From assembly GCF_010667685.1 (NCBI RefSeq), contig NZ_WHZW01000009.1, positions 63,658 to 125,258 of the forward strand: a stretch of 61,601 nucleotides of DNA. Direction: 5' to 3'. The translations under genes and the position numbers were made by a program. Origin of the DNA: Bifidobacterium aerophilum (GTDB lineage: Bacteria; Actinomycetota; Actinomycetes; Actinomycetales; Bifidobacteriaceae). The notes under the pieces were generated by a model. The model did not search any database and was not told the origin of the DNA. It saw only the letters and a program-made list of their open reading frames with translations. This document shows positions 45,119-53,149 of the stretch, piece by piece. How positions within the stretch are numbered: the stretch's first letter is position 1; each line of letters opens with the position of its first letter.

Positions 45119-47044
45119 TCAGGCCGGGAAGGCGATCTGCGAGTTCACGCAGGTGATCACCATCACCAGCAGGGCGTTGATCAGACCACCCAGGTACGGG
45201 TTGCGGGTCTTCGAGTAGATCGCGCGGGTCGTGATCGGCGTGATGAACAGCAGGAACACCGTCTGGAACAGACCGTCGATGATGCGCGTGTAGCCCGCGC
45301 CGAACAGGTCGTTGACACCCGTGATCATGAAGCGGCCCCAGCCGATGCCGGAGATGACGGCCGGCACCGCGGCGCTGAACGCCGCCAGGATGAGGATGTT
45401 CACGACCTTGTTGCGGCCGTAGGAGGTGTTGTAGTTCAGGCAGTTGATGAACACGGACGACACCACGTAGGCGATCAGGAAGATCGGCAGCACCTTGAGC
45501 ATTTCGACGATCTTGTACGAGGCGAACGGGAAGATGCCCCAGTACAGGAACTCGAAGTTGGTCTTGAAGAAGTACTGCGCGCCCCACACGAGGATCAGCG
45601 TGCCGCCGGTCACGGTCAGTGCGAGGACCAGGGTCTTGAGGAAGGAGAACAGGGAGGTCTTGACGTCGATCTCGTCGAGGTCCATGCCGTTCTTCTTGGC
45701 GAAGCAGTGGTACCAGACCACGGTCACGATCAGCGTGAACACGGTCGAGATCGCGCACATCAGACCGGAGAACAGCGGCTGTCCCTGCTTGAAGAACGTG
45801 CCGATGTGGGTGTCGGCGTTCATGAAGTACAGCGCGAGGGTGCTGCCGGTCGCGAACAGCGTGTTGACGATGAGGCAGCCCCACGTCCACTTCGCGCTGC
45901 CCGGGATCGAGGCGGCGATGCGCATGACCGCGTCGCCGCGGGAAGTGCCGCGGAACACCGGCATCGTGGAGAGCCACAGCGCGAAGAACACGGAGAACAT
46001 GAACATCGCGGCGAAGGCGACGGCGCTGCCGGTGATCTTCCACGGGTAGATGAGGTTGTTGTTCGCGAGCGTGGTGTTCATGTTGAACGCCTTGACCATG
46101 AACGCGACCGCGTCGGTGGTGGAATCGGCCTGGAAGAGCTGCGAGGTGTGGAAGCCGGGGTGCAGGTAGATCACACGGGACGCTTCCTTGCCGTCGATGG
46201 TCTGGGTGTACCACTTGCCGCTCACGCCGTCGGGGGTGGAGGCGTCGGGCGTGATGCCGAAGTTGAGGAACGACTTGGCGTTGTTGTGCTTGAGGTAATC
46301 CGGGTTCGGCAGCATCTTGCCGGTCTTGGTGTCGGTCTCCTTGAACGAGAACTGGTCCCACATGCCGGCGATGATGCCCACCGTGCGGTTGCCGTAGTAG
46401 TTGAAGTATTCGCCGTTGTCCTTGGACGCGGCCTGCGCGGAGGTCGTCTTGCCCGGCACGTAGCCGAATCCCTGCGTTTCGGCGTCCTTGTAGATCGCGT
46501 CACGGCTGACGTACAGCACGGCCTTGATGAGCGGGGTCTTGGCCTCGTTGTCGAGCAGGATCGTCTCGTGGATCGTGTTGCCGCCGCGAGACTGTCCGGA
46601 CACGGCGATCTTGTCGGCGTCGACGAACGGCAGCGTCGCGGCGTACTTGACGGTGTCGTACAGGCCGCGGCCGTTGACGAGCCAGTCGGTCGTGTTCATG
46701 ACTTCGGAGTCGCCGTGGCCGTACAGGTCGAACGAGAACACGACGAAGCCGCGGCGGGCCCATTCGATCTGGTAGTTGTCGAACTTGTCCTTCAGACCGT
46801 TGCCGCCGTGCGCGAATACGATGGCCGGCGCGGGGTTGTCGTTGGTCACGGAGTTCGGCTTGAGCATGTTCATGGCCAGCCGGTGGCCGGACGAGGATTC
46901 GATGACGAGGTTTTCCTTGGTGACGTTGCCGAAGTCGGTCTGGATCGCGTTGCCCAGCAGGCTGCCGAGCACGCACAGCACGACGGCGAGGATCGTCCCT
47001 GCGCCGTAGATGTGCTCCTTGATGTATTGCCATGTCTTGGCCAT
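45119..47044 (-). CDS. Alpha/beta hydrolase fused to a multi-pass membrane domain
   Basis: 641 residues. After an N-terminal membrane helix (AGTILAVVLCVLGSLLG) comes an extracytoplasmic alpha/beta hydrolase (about 50-315): HGGNGLKDKFDNYQIEWARR, FDLYGHGDSEV, the nucleophile elbow SGQSRGGNT (Ser in GQSRG), and a late YLHPGFHTS histidine. The second half (about 335-641) has seven or eight hydrophobic segments with no named motif. The combination suggests a membrane-anchored esterase/acyl-transfer enzyme; the substrate is unknown. TAAGGAGAAAACAACC precedes the ATG at 47044. It is divergent from a SorC-type regulator with a likely operator between them. Confidence 0.8.
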   Translation of the reverse strand: MAKTWQYIKEHIYGAGTILAVVLCVLGSLLGNAIQTDFGNVTKENLVIESSSGHRLAMNMLKPNSVTNDNPAPAIVFAHGGNGLKDKFDNYQIEWARRGFVVFSFDLYGHGDSEVMNTTDWLVNGRGLYDTVKYAATLPFVDADKIAVSGQSRGGNTIHETILLDNEAKTPLIKAVLYVSRDAIYKDAETQGFGYVPGKTTSAQAASKDNGEYFNYYGNRTVGIIAGMWDQFSFKETDTKTGKMLPNPDYLKHNNAKSFLNFGITPDASTPDGVSGKWYTQTIDGKEASRVIYLHPGFHTSQLFQADSTTDAVAFMVKAFNMNTTLANNNLIYPWKITGSAVAFAAMFMFSVFFALWLSTMPVFRGTSRGDAVMRIAASIPGSAKWTWGCLIVNTLFATGSTLALYFMNADTHIGTFFKQGQPLFSGLMCAISTVFTLIVTVVWYHCFAKKNGMDLDEIDVKTSLFSFLKTLVLALTVTGGTLILVWGAQYFFKTNFEFLYWGIFPFASYKIVEMLKVLPIFLIAYVVSSVFINCLNYNTSYGRNKVVNILILAAFSAAVPAVISGIGWGRFMITGVNDLFGAGYTRIIDGLFQTVFLLFITPITTRAIYSKTRNPYLGGLINALLVMVITCVNSQIAFPA

Positions 47045-47156
47045 GGTTGTTTTCTCCTTACACGACGCCTTCATGGCGCCTCTCTCTGCGGGTGGCTCTT
47101 CCGTGAGCCGACAAAGAGATCGTACGCGATATCGAACCGGTTAGATAATTCGCTGC

Positions 47157-47170
47157 TGCACATTTGTGCA
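47157..47170. promoter_or_regulatory. Candidate SorC-type operator, TGCAC-N4-GTGCA
   Basis: TGCACATTTGTGCA is a near-perfect palindrome in the 237-bp region between the hydrolase and the regulator. The same core TGCAC-N4-GTGCA recurs upstream of the second hydrolase (50733-50746) and in part near 53107. SorC-family regulators are known to bind TGnnCA-like dyads. Assignment to the adjacent regulator is inference. Confidence 0.6.
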
Positions 47171-47281
47171 CGACAAAGCACCACAAGCAGCACCATCACC
47201 AACCTCAATCTGTGCATATTCCAACGATTGACGCACCACAACAAGCGCAAGTCCTCTTTCGGAACGCGATAACATGCACAT

Positions 47282-48286
47282 ATGTCCACACAAAACACCA
47301 CGACAGCTTCCGGCTCGCCAATCGCGGCATCGTCGCTCGCGTCGCTGGAGACGCGACGGCATATCGAACAGCTCATCGACGTCGCGCAGCTGTACTACAT
47401 CGACGGTCTCAACCAGGAGCAGATCGCCAAGCGCGTCGGCTTCTCCCGGTCGTCCGTCTCGCGCATGCTCACCGAGGCCCGCGAGCGTGGCGTCGTGCAG
47501 ATCACCGTAGGTCATCCGCTGCAGCGTCTCGTCTCGCTGGAGAACGATCTCAAGAAGAAGTACGGACTCAAGTGCGTGCGCGTCGCACAGTCGTACGACG
47601 ACGACATCGCGTCCACGCTGGTGCCGCAGTGCGCGGCGCAGCTGCTCATGGAACATCTCAAGCCGGATTCGCTGATCGTCACGTCGACCGGCACGCCGAT
47701 GGCGGCGACGATCCGCGCGCTGCCGGTGCTCGACTATCCGCGGGCGCACGTCACGCAGATGCTCGGCTCGCTCGCGTCGAACAATCCGCTGACCGATTCG
47801 CCGGAAATCTGCCGCATGATGGCCGAACGGCTGGGCTGTTCGTATTCGCTGCTGCCGGCGCCGCTCATCATGGGATCGGCGGACGTGGCGCGCGCGGTGC
47901 GCAGCGAGAAACTCATCGCCACGGCGATCGCGCTCGGCAACCGCGCGGACATCGCGATCGTGGGCGTCGGCGCGATCCGCAACGGCCATTCGGGACGCAT
48001 CTTCAACTCGTTCGAGGACGCGGCGATCGCCCGGCAGATGCAGGAGGCCGGCGTGGTCGGCCACATCTGCGGACATCACATCGACGCGATGGGCCGGCAC
48101 GTGCCCACGCCGCTGTGCGAACGCACGATCAGCATCGATTTCGACCATTTCCGCCGCATCCCGCTGGTGATCGGCGTGGCGTGGGAACAGTGGCGTGCGA
48201 ACGCGCTGCACGCATGCCTGATCGGCGGGCTGATGAGCGGACTCGCCACCAATCAGGGCATGGCCGAACGGTTGCTGGACATGTAG
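47282..48286 (+). CDS. SorC-family sugar-binding transcriptional regulator
   Basis: 334 residues. N-terminal HTH (about 37-72: LYYIDGLNQEQIAKRVGFSR, SSVSRMLTEARERG) and a C-terminal SorC sugar-binding domain (VTSTGTPMAATI, MLGSLASNN, VGVGAIRNGHSGRI, IFNSFEDAAIA). These proteins respond to phosphorylated sugars or polyols. No Shine-Dalgarno lies before the ATG at 47282; a GATAAC -10-like sequence ends 9 bases upstream, so the mRNA may be leaderless. It is divergent from the membrane-fused hydrolase and is likely to control it and perhaps the esterase at 49744. Confidence 0.88.
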   Translation: MSTQNTTTASGSPIAASSLASLETRRHIEQLIDVAQLYYIDGLNQEQIAKRVGFSRSSVSRMLTEARERGVVQITVGHPLQRLVSLENDLKKKYGLKCVRVAQSYDDDIASTLVPQCAAQLLMEHLKPDSLIVTSTGTPMAATIRALPVLDYPRAHVTQMLGSLASNNPLTDSPEICRMMAERLGCSYSLLPAPLIMGSADVARAVRSEKLIATAIALGNRADIAIVGVGAIRNGHSGRIFNSFEDAAIARQMQEAGVVGHICGHHIDAMGRHVPTPLCERTISIDFDHFRRIPLVIGVAWEQWRANALHACLIGGLMSGLATNQGMAERLLDM

Positions 48287-48325
48287 ACCGCCCGAATGAC
48301 GGCATGGTCATGCGATGCCGTCGGA

Positions 48326-49603
48326 CTACCCGACGAGCCGACGCCGATAGGCGGCAACGATGCAGACGGCGGCGCACCCGTACAGCACGATGTTGAGCAT
48401 CAGCGACGGCGCGTACGTTCCGGTCAGGTCGAACACCAACCCATGCGCCGTGGTAGCGACCGCCACCGTGGCCTGCCCGGCCGCATCGATCACCGACAAC
48501 GTGCGCGCATAGTCGGCCGCACCGAACGCACGACGAATCGTCCACGGCACCGCCACCATCAGCAACCCCTGCCCGATACCGACCAGGAAACTCACCGATA
48601 TCGCGGCCGCCGGTCGGTTCGCCACCCACAATCCGGTCCAGCCGACCAGTCCGATCACCGCGAATCCGGCAATCACGCGCGGCGGGGGCAGCCGATCAAG
48701 CATCGGACCGATCGCGAACTTGCCGGCGGCCGCACCGAACATGCGGCTCGTCACCACAAGCGCGCCCTGCGTAAGGGTCAGGCCGATCGAAATCTCATAC
48801 GCGGGAACATGCTGATTGATGCCGGCGACGACCTGCAGCATCACCATCGACGCGACGAGCAGAAGGAACGCCGGACTGCGCCAGACCGAGAACCGACCCG
48901 GCACGGACCGATCACCGAAATCGTTCGCCGCACCAAGCGTGGATGACGCGTCCGCCGCACCATCCTCCGACCGCATGCCATCGACAGGCGCCAGACGAAA
49001 CACCGTCAGCGTAAACGGCAGCAACAACACGGCCAACGTCACGCCGGTCATCGCATACGCGGCACGCCAGCCATACTGCGTGATCACTGCCGATACCAGC
49101 GGATTGAACAACACGCCGCCAAAACCCGACAGGCATCCGGAAACGCCCATCACCGTGCCGAACCGTCGCGGAAACCAACTGGACAGCAGCACGGGAGGTG
49201 CGATCGTGACGGGCAACACGTAGGTCACCCCCATCACGGCGAACGCCAGATCGAACTGCCACATGGCATCGCAGAAGGCGCATGCCACGAACGCGGCAGA
49301 GCACACCGCCATGCACAGGCTCAATGCCACACGCAGGTTCAGTCGGTCGAACAGGCGACCGACCACAAGCATCGCCAGTGAGCTCGTGACCAGCCGAATC
49401 GACACCGGCAATGCGGACGCGGCTCGGCTGACGCCCAGTTCGGTGCTGATCGCATCAAAATACAGTCCGGCCGTGTTGATGAGCAAGCCGGAACCGACGA
49501 ACGACATAACGCAGCAACCTGCGAAGACCAGCCATGGCATGACCGGACCAGCCGATGCGGCATGACCGGCATCCGCGGTGGAACGACGCTGTTCCGTAGC
49601 CAT
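48326..49603 (-). CDS. MFS transporter (oxalate/formate antiporter-like)
   Basis: 425 residues with 12 predicted membrane helices. The intracellular loop VVGRLFDRLNLRVALSLCM, FPRRFGTVMGVSGCLSGFG (an OFA/MCT-like motif) and the second-half MLDRLPPPRVIAGF fit the major facilitator superfamily, with closest resemblance by eye to the oxalate:formate antiporter/monocarboxylate family. GCGAGGATCG precedes the ATG. It lies 140 bp downstream of the esterase gene on the same strand; a shared transcript is possible. The substrate is unknown. Confidence 0.85.
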   Translation of the reverse strand: MATEQRRSTADAGHAASAGPVMPWLVFAGCCVMSFVGSGLLINTAGLYFDAISTELGVSRAASALPVSIRLVTSSLAMLVVGRLFDRLNLRVALSLCMAVCSAAFVACAFCDAMWQFDLAFAVMGVTYVLPVTIAPPVLLSSWFPRRFGTVMGVSGCLSGFGGVLFNPLVSAVITQYGWRAAYAMTGVTLAVLLLPFTLTVFRLAPVDGMRSEDGAADASSTLGAANDFGDRSVPGRFSVWRSPAFLLLVASMVMLQVVAGINQHVPAYEISIGLTLTQGALVVTSRMFGAAAGKFAIGPMLDRLPPPRVIAGFAVIGLVGWTGLWVANRPAAAISVSFLVGIGQGLLMVAVPWTIRRAFGAADYARTLSVIDAAGQATVAVATTAHGLVFDLTGTYAPSLMLNIVLYGCAAVCIVAAYRRRLVG

Positions 49604-49743
49604 GCGATCCTCGCTTTCGGTTCGGCGCCGGCGCGCGCTCGGATACGGCGACGGACCGGGAAGGTTGATGGCACGAATATACCATCATGACGCATGGCCG
49701 CAGCGGATCGTCGGAACCGTCGTTCGACGTCACCGCGAAGATC

Positions 49744-50673
49744 TCAGCGGTATCGTTCGAAAAAACGTACGATGTCGTCGACCACGGCCATTGCCTCATC
49801 GTTGTGCGGCAATCCGGTCTCTTTCACGCTGAAGTCGTGGTCAAGCGGATGATCGAGCCCCTTGGCGAACAGACGCAGCGCGTAATCGTGATGGCGGTAT
49901 TGCAAGATGCGGGCGAATTCGAGCGTATTGTCCGCAAGATAGTCCTCGGCGCTCGTAGCCATGTAGATCGGCGGCAGGTCGCCGTCCACCACGAGTCGAT
50001 CCATGTCGAGGTACGGCTCGAACGCGATGCGCTCCTTGAGCGTAGGGAAATAGCCCTCGTAGTAATAGCCCATCGCCTTACCATGCACGCCGCCCGTGAA
50101 CCGGTACATGCCCGAAACGCCGGCGATCGCGCGAATACGGATGCCGCTGGCCGGCGGACGGACGCGCAATTGGTCGGCCACGACGGGAGCATGCATGATC
50201 GCGCACAGGTACAGGTCAATCAGCGTGGCGGCGGAATCGCCGGTGATGAACACGTGTTCCGTATCGAATCCATACTCGTCGGCGTGTGCGGCCAGCCAGT
50301 CGACGACCATGAGCGCGTCGGCAAGCTGATCGCGAAAGGCGACTTCGGGCACCAGCCGGTAGTTCGCATTGACGACCGCGAACCCGCGTGCGGCCAGATG
50401 CATGTCACGGCACGCCGTGTTGTGTTTGTGGCCGTGATACAGGCCGCCGCCATGGAAGTCGAGGATCACGGGCAACCGCAATGGACGATCGCCGTCAGCG
50501 CATGGACGATAGACGTCGAGACGATGCAGTTCGTGGCCGTCATCGACATACGGCAGATCCATGACCGCCGTGACGTGATCCGGCTTGCGCTCGGCGGCCA
50601 GACGCTCCGCGTCGCCGTCATGACGGAATTTCGTGTTCGCGTTGAACAATTGTCGCACTTCGTCGCTGATCAT
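49744..50673 (-). CDS. Alpha/beta hydrolase, lipase GDXG / BD-FAE-like
   Basis: 309 residues. HGGGLYHGHKHNT (the HGGG oxyanion hole), TGDSAATL (nucleophile elbow GDSAA) and a late FAKGLDHPLDHDF histidine define a hormone-sensitive-lipase-like esterase. ATG at 50673 (MISDEVRQLF) follows GGAGGAAATGCC, a strong site; the longer frame to 50730 is rejected. It is cytoplasmic (no signal). A TGCAC-N4-GTGCA dyad lies ~60 bp upstream, matching the one near the SorC-type regulator. Confidence 0.88.
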   Translation of the reverse strand: MISDEVRQLFNANTKFRHDGDAERLAAERKPDHVTAVMDLPYVDDGHELHRLDVYRPCADGDRPLRLPVILDFHGGGLYHGHKHNTACRDMHLAARGFAVVNANYRLVPEVAFRDQLADALMVVDWLAAHADEYGFDTEHVFITGDSAATLIDLYLCAIMHAPVVADQLRVRPPASGIRIRAIAGVSGMYRFTGGVHGKAMGYYYEGYFPTLKERIAFEPYLDMDRLVVDGDLPPIYMATSAEDYLADNTLEFARILQYRHHDYALRLFAKGLDHPLDHDFSVKETGLPHNDEAMAVVDDIVRFFERYR

Positions 50674-50731
50674 GGCATTTCCTCCGATACCGCATACTGT
50701 AAGGCCTGATACCGGAAAAACCACCGCCACC

Positions 50732-50748
50732 GTGCACGATTGTGCACA
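50732..50748. promoter_or_regulatory. Second TGCAC-N4-GTGCA dyad / left 15-bp direct repeat
   Basis: GTGCACGATTGTGCACA. The segment GCACGATTGTGCACA (50734-50748) recurs identically, in the same orientation, at 53107-53121, on the other side of the AAA-TOPRIM operon. It can be read as a SorC operator for the esterase and/or as a duplication flanking an inserted module. Confidence 0.6.
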
Positions 50749-50798
50749 GCAACCACTTTCTGCTTTCCGTTAGACGACCGTCCGTGACCCATCTCCCA

Positions 50799-51587
50799 TC
50801 ATGCCCGCACCGACATTGCCGAACATGATGCAACGAAGTCCGAGATCCACTTCAGATTGCTGCCGGATTCCAGCGAATGACAGGTCGAACGATCCCTCGC
50901 GTATTCCCACGAAGCCTTCCAGTCAGGCATATCGCCATGCCGCTGCGCAGCTTGTTCGAGGCTACGACGGAACATGGCAGGATCCAGGTTGGCGCTGGCG
51001 AAGTCCGACGCAAAATCGTCTTTCTCGTCCTGGCTGAGATCGTCCACGATGCCGTGCAACGCATGTTCGAGATTCCGGCTCATGTAGAACAGCCGGTAGG
51101 GCACAGACCATGCCTCGTTTTTCTTGGTCTTTCGCCGAAAATCGGTTTTCTCGTCCACAAGAAGATCGATGCACCTGCGTTTCTCCGCCAGTTGCGTCAG
51201 CGTGGCTTCCCTGTTCGCGGAGATTATGCCGGTGGCGCGGTAGGCGCGGTGAGTCAATGAGACGTCCTGTCCGACTGCGGAATCGGGTATGAAGGCCCCG
51301 TCCAAATCGGTCAGATGAGCGATCCATCCCAATGACGTTGCCGATTTGCCTTCACGGATCAGATACTCGTCGATAAGTCCGTCGACGGTCCGCCCGACGT
51401 TCCAGTCAGGCGTGAAGCCGTGTTCTCGCTTGAAACCATCCGGGAACAGACGTGCCGTCGTCACGTCGCACCTGACCTGAAAATCGCCTATGCGCACTCC
51501 GTTCAATAGATTCTGCAACGGCGCCGCCAACGCGTTCGCGTCGCTCGTTCCTTCCGTGACCAGCAGCAGCGTCCGTCGTCTAGGCAT
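50799..51587 (-). CDS. Small stand-alone TOPRIM-domain protein, partner of AAA ATPase
   Basis: 262 residues. The N-terminus RRRTLLLVTEGTSDANALAA has the TOPRIM glutamate (Glu12) in a hydrophobic-strand context, and IAHLTDLDGAFIP supplies the DxD pair (Asp94, Asp96). Charged helices follow; the C-terminal third has no named motif. Such proteins are predicted metal-dependent nucleases. It is not evidently RloB or DUF4435 (AriB), whose signature residues I do not see. The ATG at 51587 overlaps the 3' end of the ATPase gene by 8 bp, so the two are translationally coupled. A defence function is inferred from domain pairing only. Confidence 0.72.
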   Translation of the reverse strand: MPRRRTLLLVTEGTSDANALAAPLQNLLNGVRIGDFQVRCDVTTARLFPDGFKREHGFTPDWNVGRTVDGLIDEYLIREGKSATSLGWIAHLTDLDGAFIPDSAVGQDVSLTHRAYRATGIISANREATLTQLAEKRRCIDLLVDEKTDFRRKTKKNEAWSVPYRLFYMSRNLEHALHGIVDDLSQDEKDDFASDFASANLDPAMFRRSLEQAAQRHGDMPDWKASWEYARDRSTCHSLESGSNLKWISDFVASCSAMSVRA

Positions 51588-53013
51588 GGTCCGCTCCCGG
51601 CTTGGTTTTCGGATGTCCGGCACGGAACAGCGCGTTGGCGAACATGCGAGCGGGTGGCGCATCGTACAGGTCGGGCCCGTCCCACCCGAGATCGACGCTG
51701 TTGTGATACACGCTGTGTCCGTTGTTCGTCGTTTTGATCCGCGGCCCGCGGCTGAACCGATCGTCAGGGTCCACGACCGTGGTTCTCATGCATTTCCCGG
51801 GCAATACCGCCAGGGGATGCTGGTTATGCGCGGTGAAGATCAGCTGGCCGCGTATGCCGGATACGATCTGCCTGAGCATATCGCCGAGCAGGTTCTCGAA
51901 CACCCCGGAATCCAACTCGTCGATGGCGACGAGCACGTTCGGATCGTTGTAGGCCCGGATATAGAAAGACAGCAGCATGGTGATGCGGATGATGCCCTCG
52001 GATTCGTTGCGGAACGGGAAGGCGGTCCCGCCTCGGGACGACATGATCTCGACCTGCGTGCGATGGTTGCCCTGTTCGTCCGAGGGTGCCGGGCTTTCGG
52101 CCAATGACAGTTTCAGGTTCGGCACCAACGTCGGCAGCAAAAGATCGTACGTTCCGATGATGCCGCGAAGCCGCTCCAACTGATCGTCCGTCATGAGGTT
52201 CGGCCCGAGCAGGTCGAGGAGCATGGTCTTCCCGGTCGTCACGTCGGCAATGGGAACATACTGGTAGCTGGCCATGCTGCTTCGTCTGGTGGTCGACACG
52301 TATACGTCGTTTCTGGCGTAATCGGCCAACTGCCTCATCAAGGCGACCGTGGGGATCATCTTGCTCGTCAGATACTCGACGGTACGGGCGGACAGCCCTT
52401 TTTCCGCCAGCGCACGGTCGATAAAATGTCCCATCATCAGATCGTCGGCATCATCCGGCCGGCGCGACACGGTGCGGTACGGGGCGAACAAGAACGACAT
52501 GCCCTCGAACTGATCCGCACGATCGAAGAAGTCGGCATCGCTCCTGATATCGCCGATGGACAGCAGCGATCTCCAAACATAGGCGGGAAGCCGCGTAACG
52601 TCATCGGCTTCCCGCCGACGCTCCATGATGGGCCTGCCCATCCGCTTCGGATCGGAACCGATGCGCAACGACTCGCCGGACACACGGGCCACACGGCTCT
52701 CATGCCGTCCGGTAAGGGTTACGGCATATTCGAGATATGAGATCGCACCCTCATGTCCGGCCATGCGGTATATCGCGGTGATCGTCGCCTCGTTCGTATC
52801 GGCGCTGACCGCATCCGCGCTGCCTTCGGGCAGCGCCCGTCCGGCGATAAGGTGGCGGAGGATGTCGATCACGTCGATGACGGATGTCTTGCCGGAACCG
52901 TTCTGGCCGTAGATTCCGGTCACGGAACCGCCGGATTCCAGATCATCGAAGCCGATGGTTCCGTGGGATACGTTCCGCACCCCGTCCAATGTCAGTTCGA
53001 CCAGTCTCACCAT
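51580..53013 (-). CDS. OLD/AAA_15-like ABC-type ATPase, putative defence sensor
   Basis: 477 residues. Walker A GIYGQNGSGKTSVIDVI (about 35-50), a long central region of alternating charged helices, signature-like RNESEGIIRITM, Walker B VLVAIDELDSG and H-loop IFTAHNQHPL. This is the architecture of SMC-like ATPases (AAA_15/AAA_21) of OLD, AbiL, Gabija and PARIS systems, but with no TOPRIM or helicase domain of its own; the TOPRIM is in the following gene. ATG at 53013 (MVRLVELTL) follows GAAGAGAG; the TTG at 53040 is rejected. A palindrome overlaps the likely promoter. Phage specificity is unknown. Confidence 0.82.
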   Translation of the reverse strand: MVRLVELTLDGVRNVSHGTIGFDDLESGGSVTGIYGQNGSGKTSVIDVIDILRHLIAGRALPEGSADAVSADTNEATITAIYRMAGHEGAISYLEYAVTLTGRHESRVARVSGESLRIGSDPKRMGRPIMERRREADDVTRLPAYVWRSLLSIGDIRSDADFFDRADQFEGMSFLFAPYRTVSRRPDDADDLMMGHFIDRALAEKGLSARTVEYLTSKMIPTVALMRQLADYARNDVYVSTTRRSSMASYQYVPIADVTTGKTMLLDLLGPNLMTDDQLERLRGIIGTYDLLLPTLVPNLKLSLAESPAPSDEQGNHRTQVEIMSSRGGTAFPFRNESEGIIRITMLLSFYIRAYNDPNVLVAIDELDSGVFENLLGDMLRQIVSGIRGQLIFTAHNQHPLAVLPGKCMRTTVVDPDDRFSRGPRIKTTNNGHSVYHNSVDLGWDGPDLYDAPPARMFANALFRAGHPKTKPGADHA

Positions 53014-53043
53014 CAGCACTCTCTTCTCAAAACTATCCAATAT

Positions 53044-53058
53044 GGTATTTCTTATACC
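53044..53058. promoter_or_regulatory. Palindrome overlapping the AAA-TOPRIM promoter region
   Basis: GGTATTTCTTATACC is an exact dyad around a 5-base centre, 31 bp upstream of the ATPase start. On the minus strand its half-site contains TATAAG, a good -10. A bound repressor would cover the promoter. I see no clear -35. Confidence 0.5.
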
Positions 53059-53106
53059 AAGAATAGCATTTTAAGAGAGTCCTTACGTGCGGAATCCTTC
53101 CCGACG

Positions 53107-53121
53107 GCACGATTGTGCACA
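53107..53121. repeat. Right copy of the 15-bp direct repeat GCACGATTGTGCACA
   Basis: Identical to 50734-50748. Together they bracket 50749-53106, which holds only the ATPase and TOPRIM genes and their control region. Confidence 0.7.
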
Positions 53122-53149
53122 ACGACGGCACGACGCCGTCAGCCGTCGC

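Noticed and set aside
50799..53013. Calling the AAA-TOPRIM pair PARIS or AbiL
   Set aside because: Only domain layout is shared. I could not see DUF4435 (AriB) or RloB signatures in the small protein, so a named system would be over-claimed.
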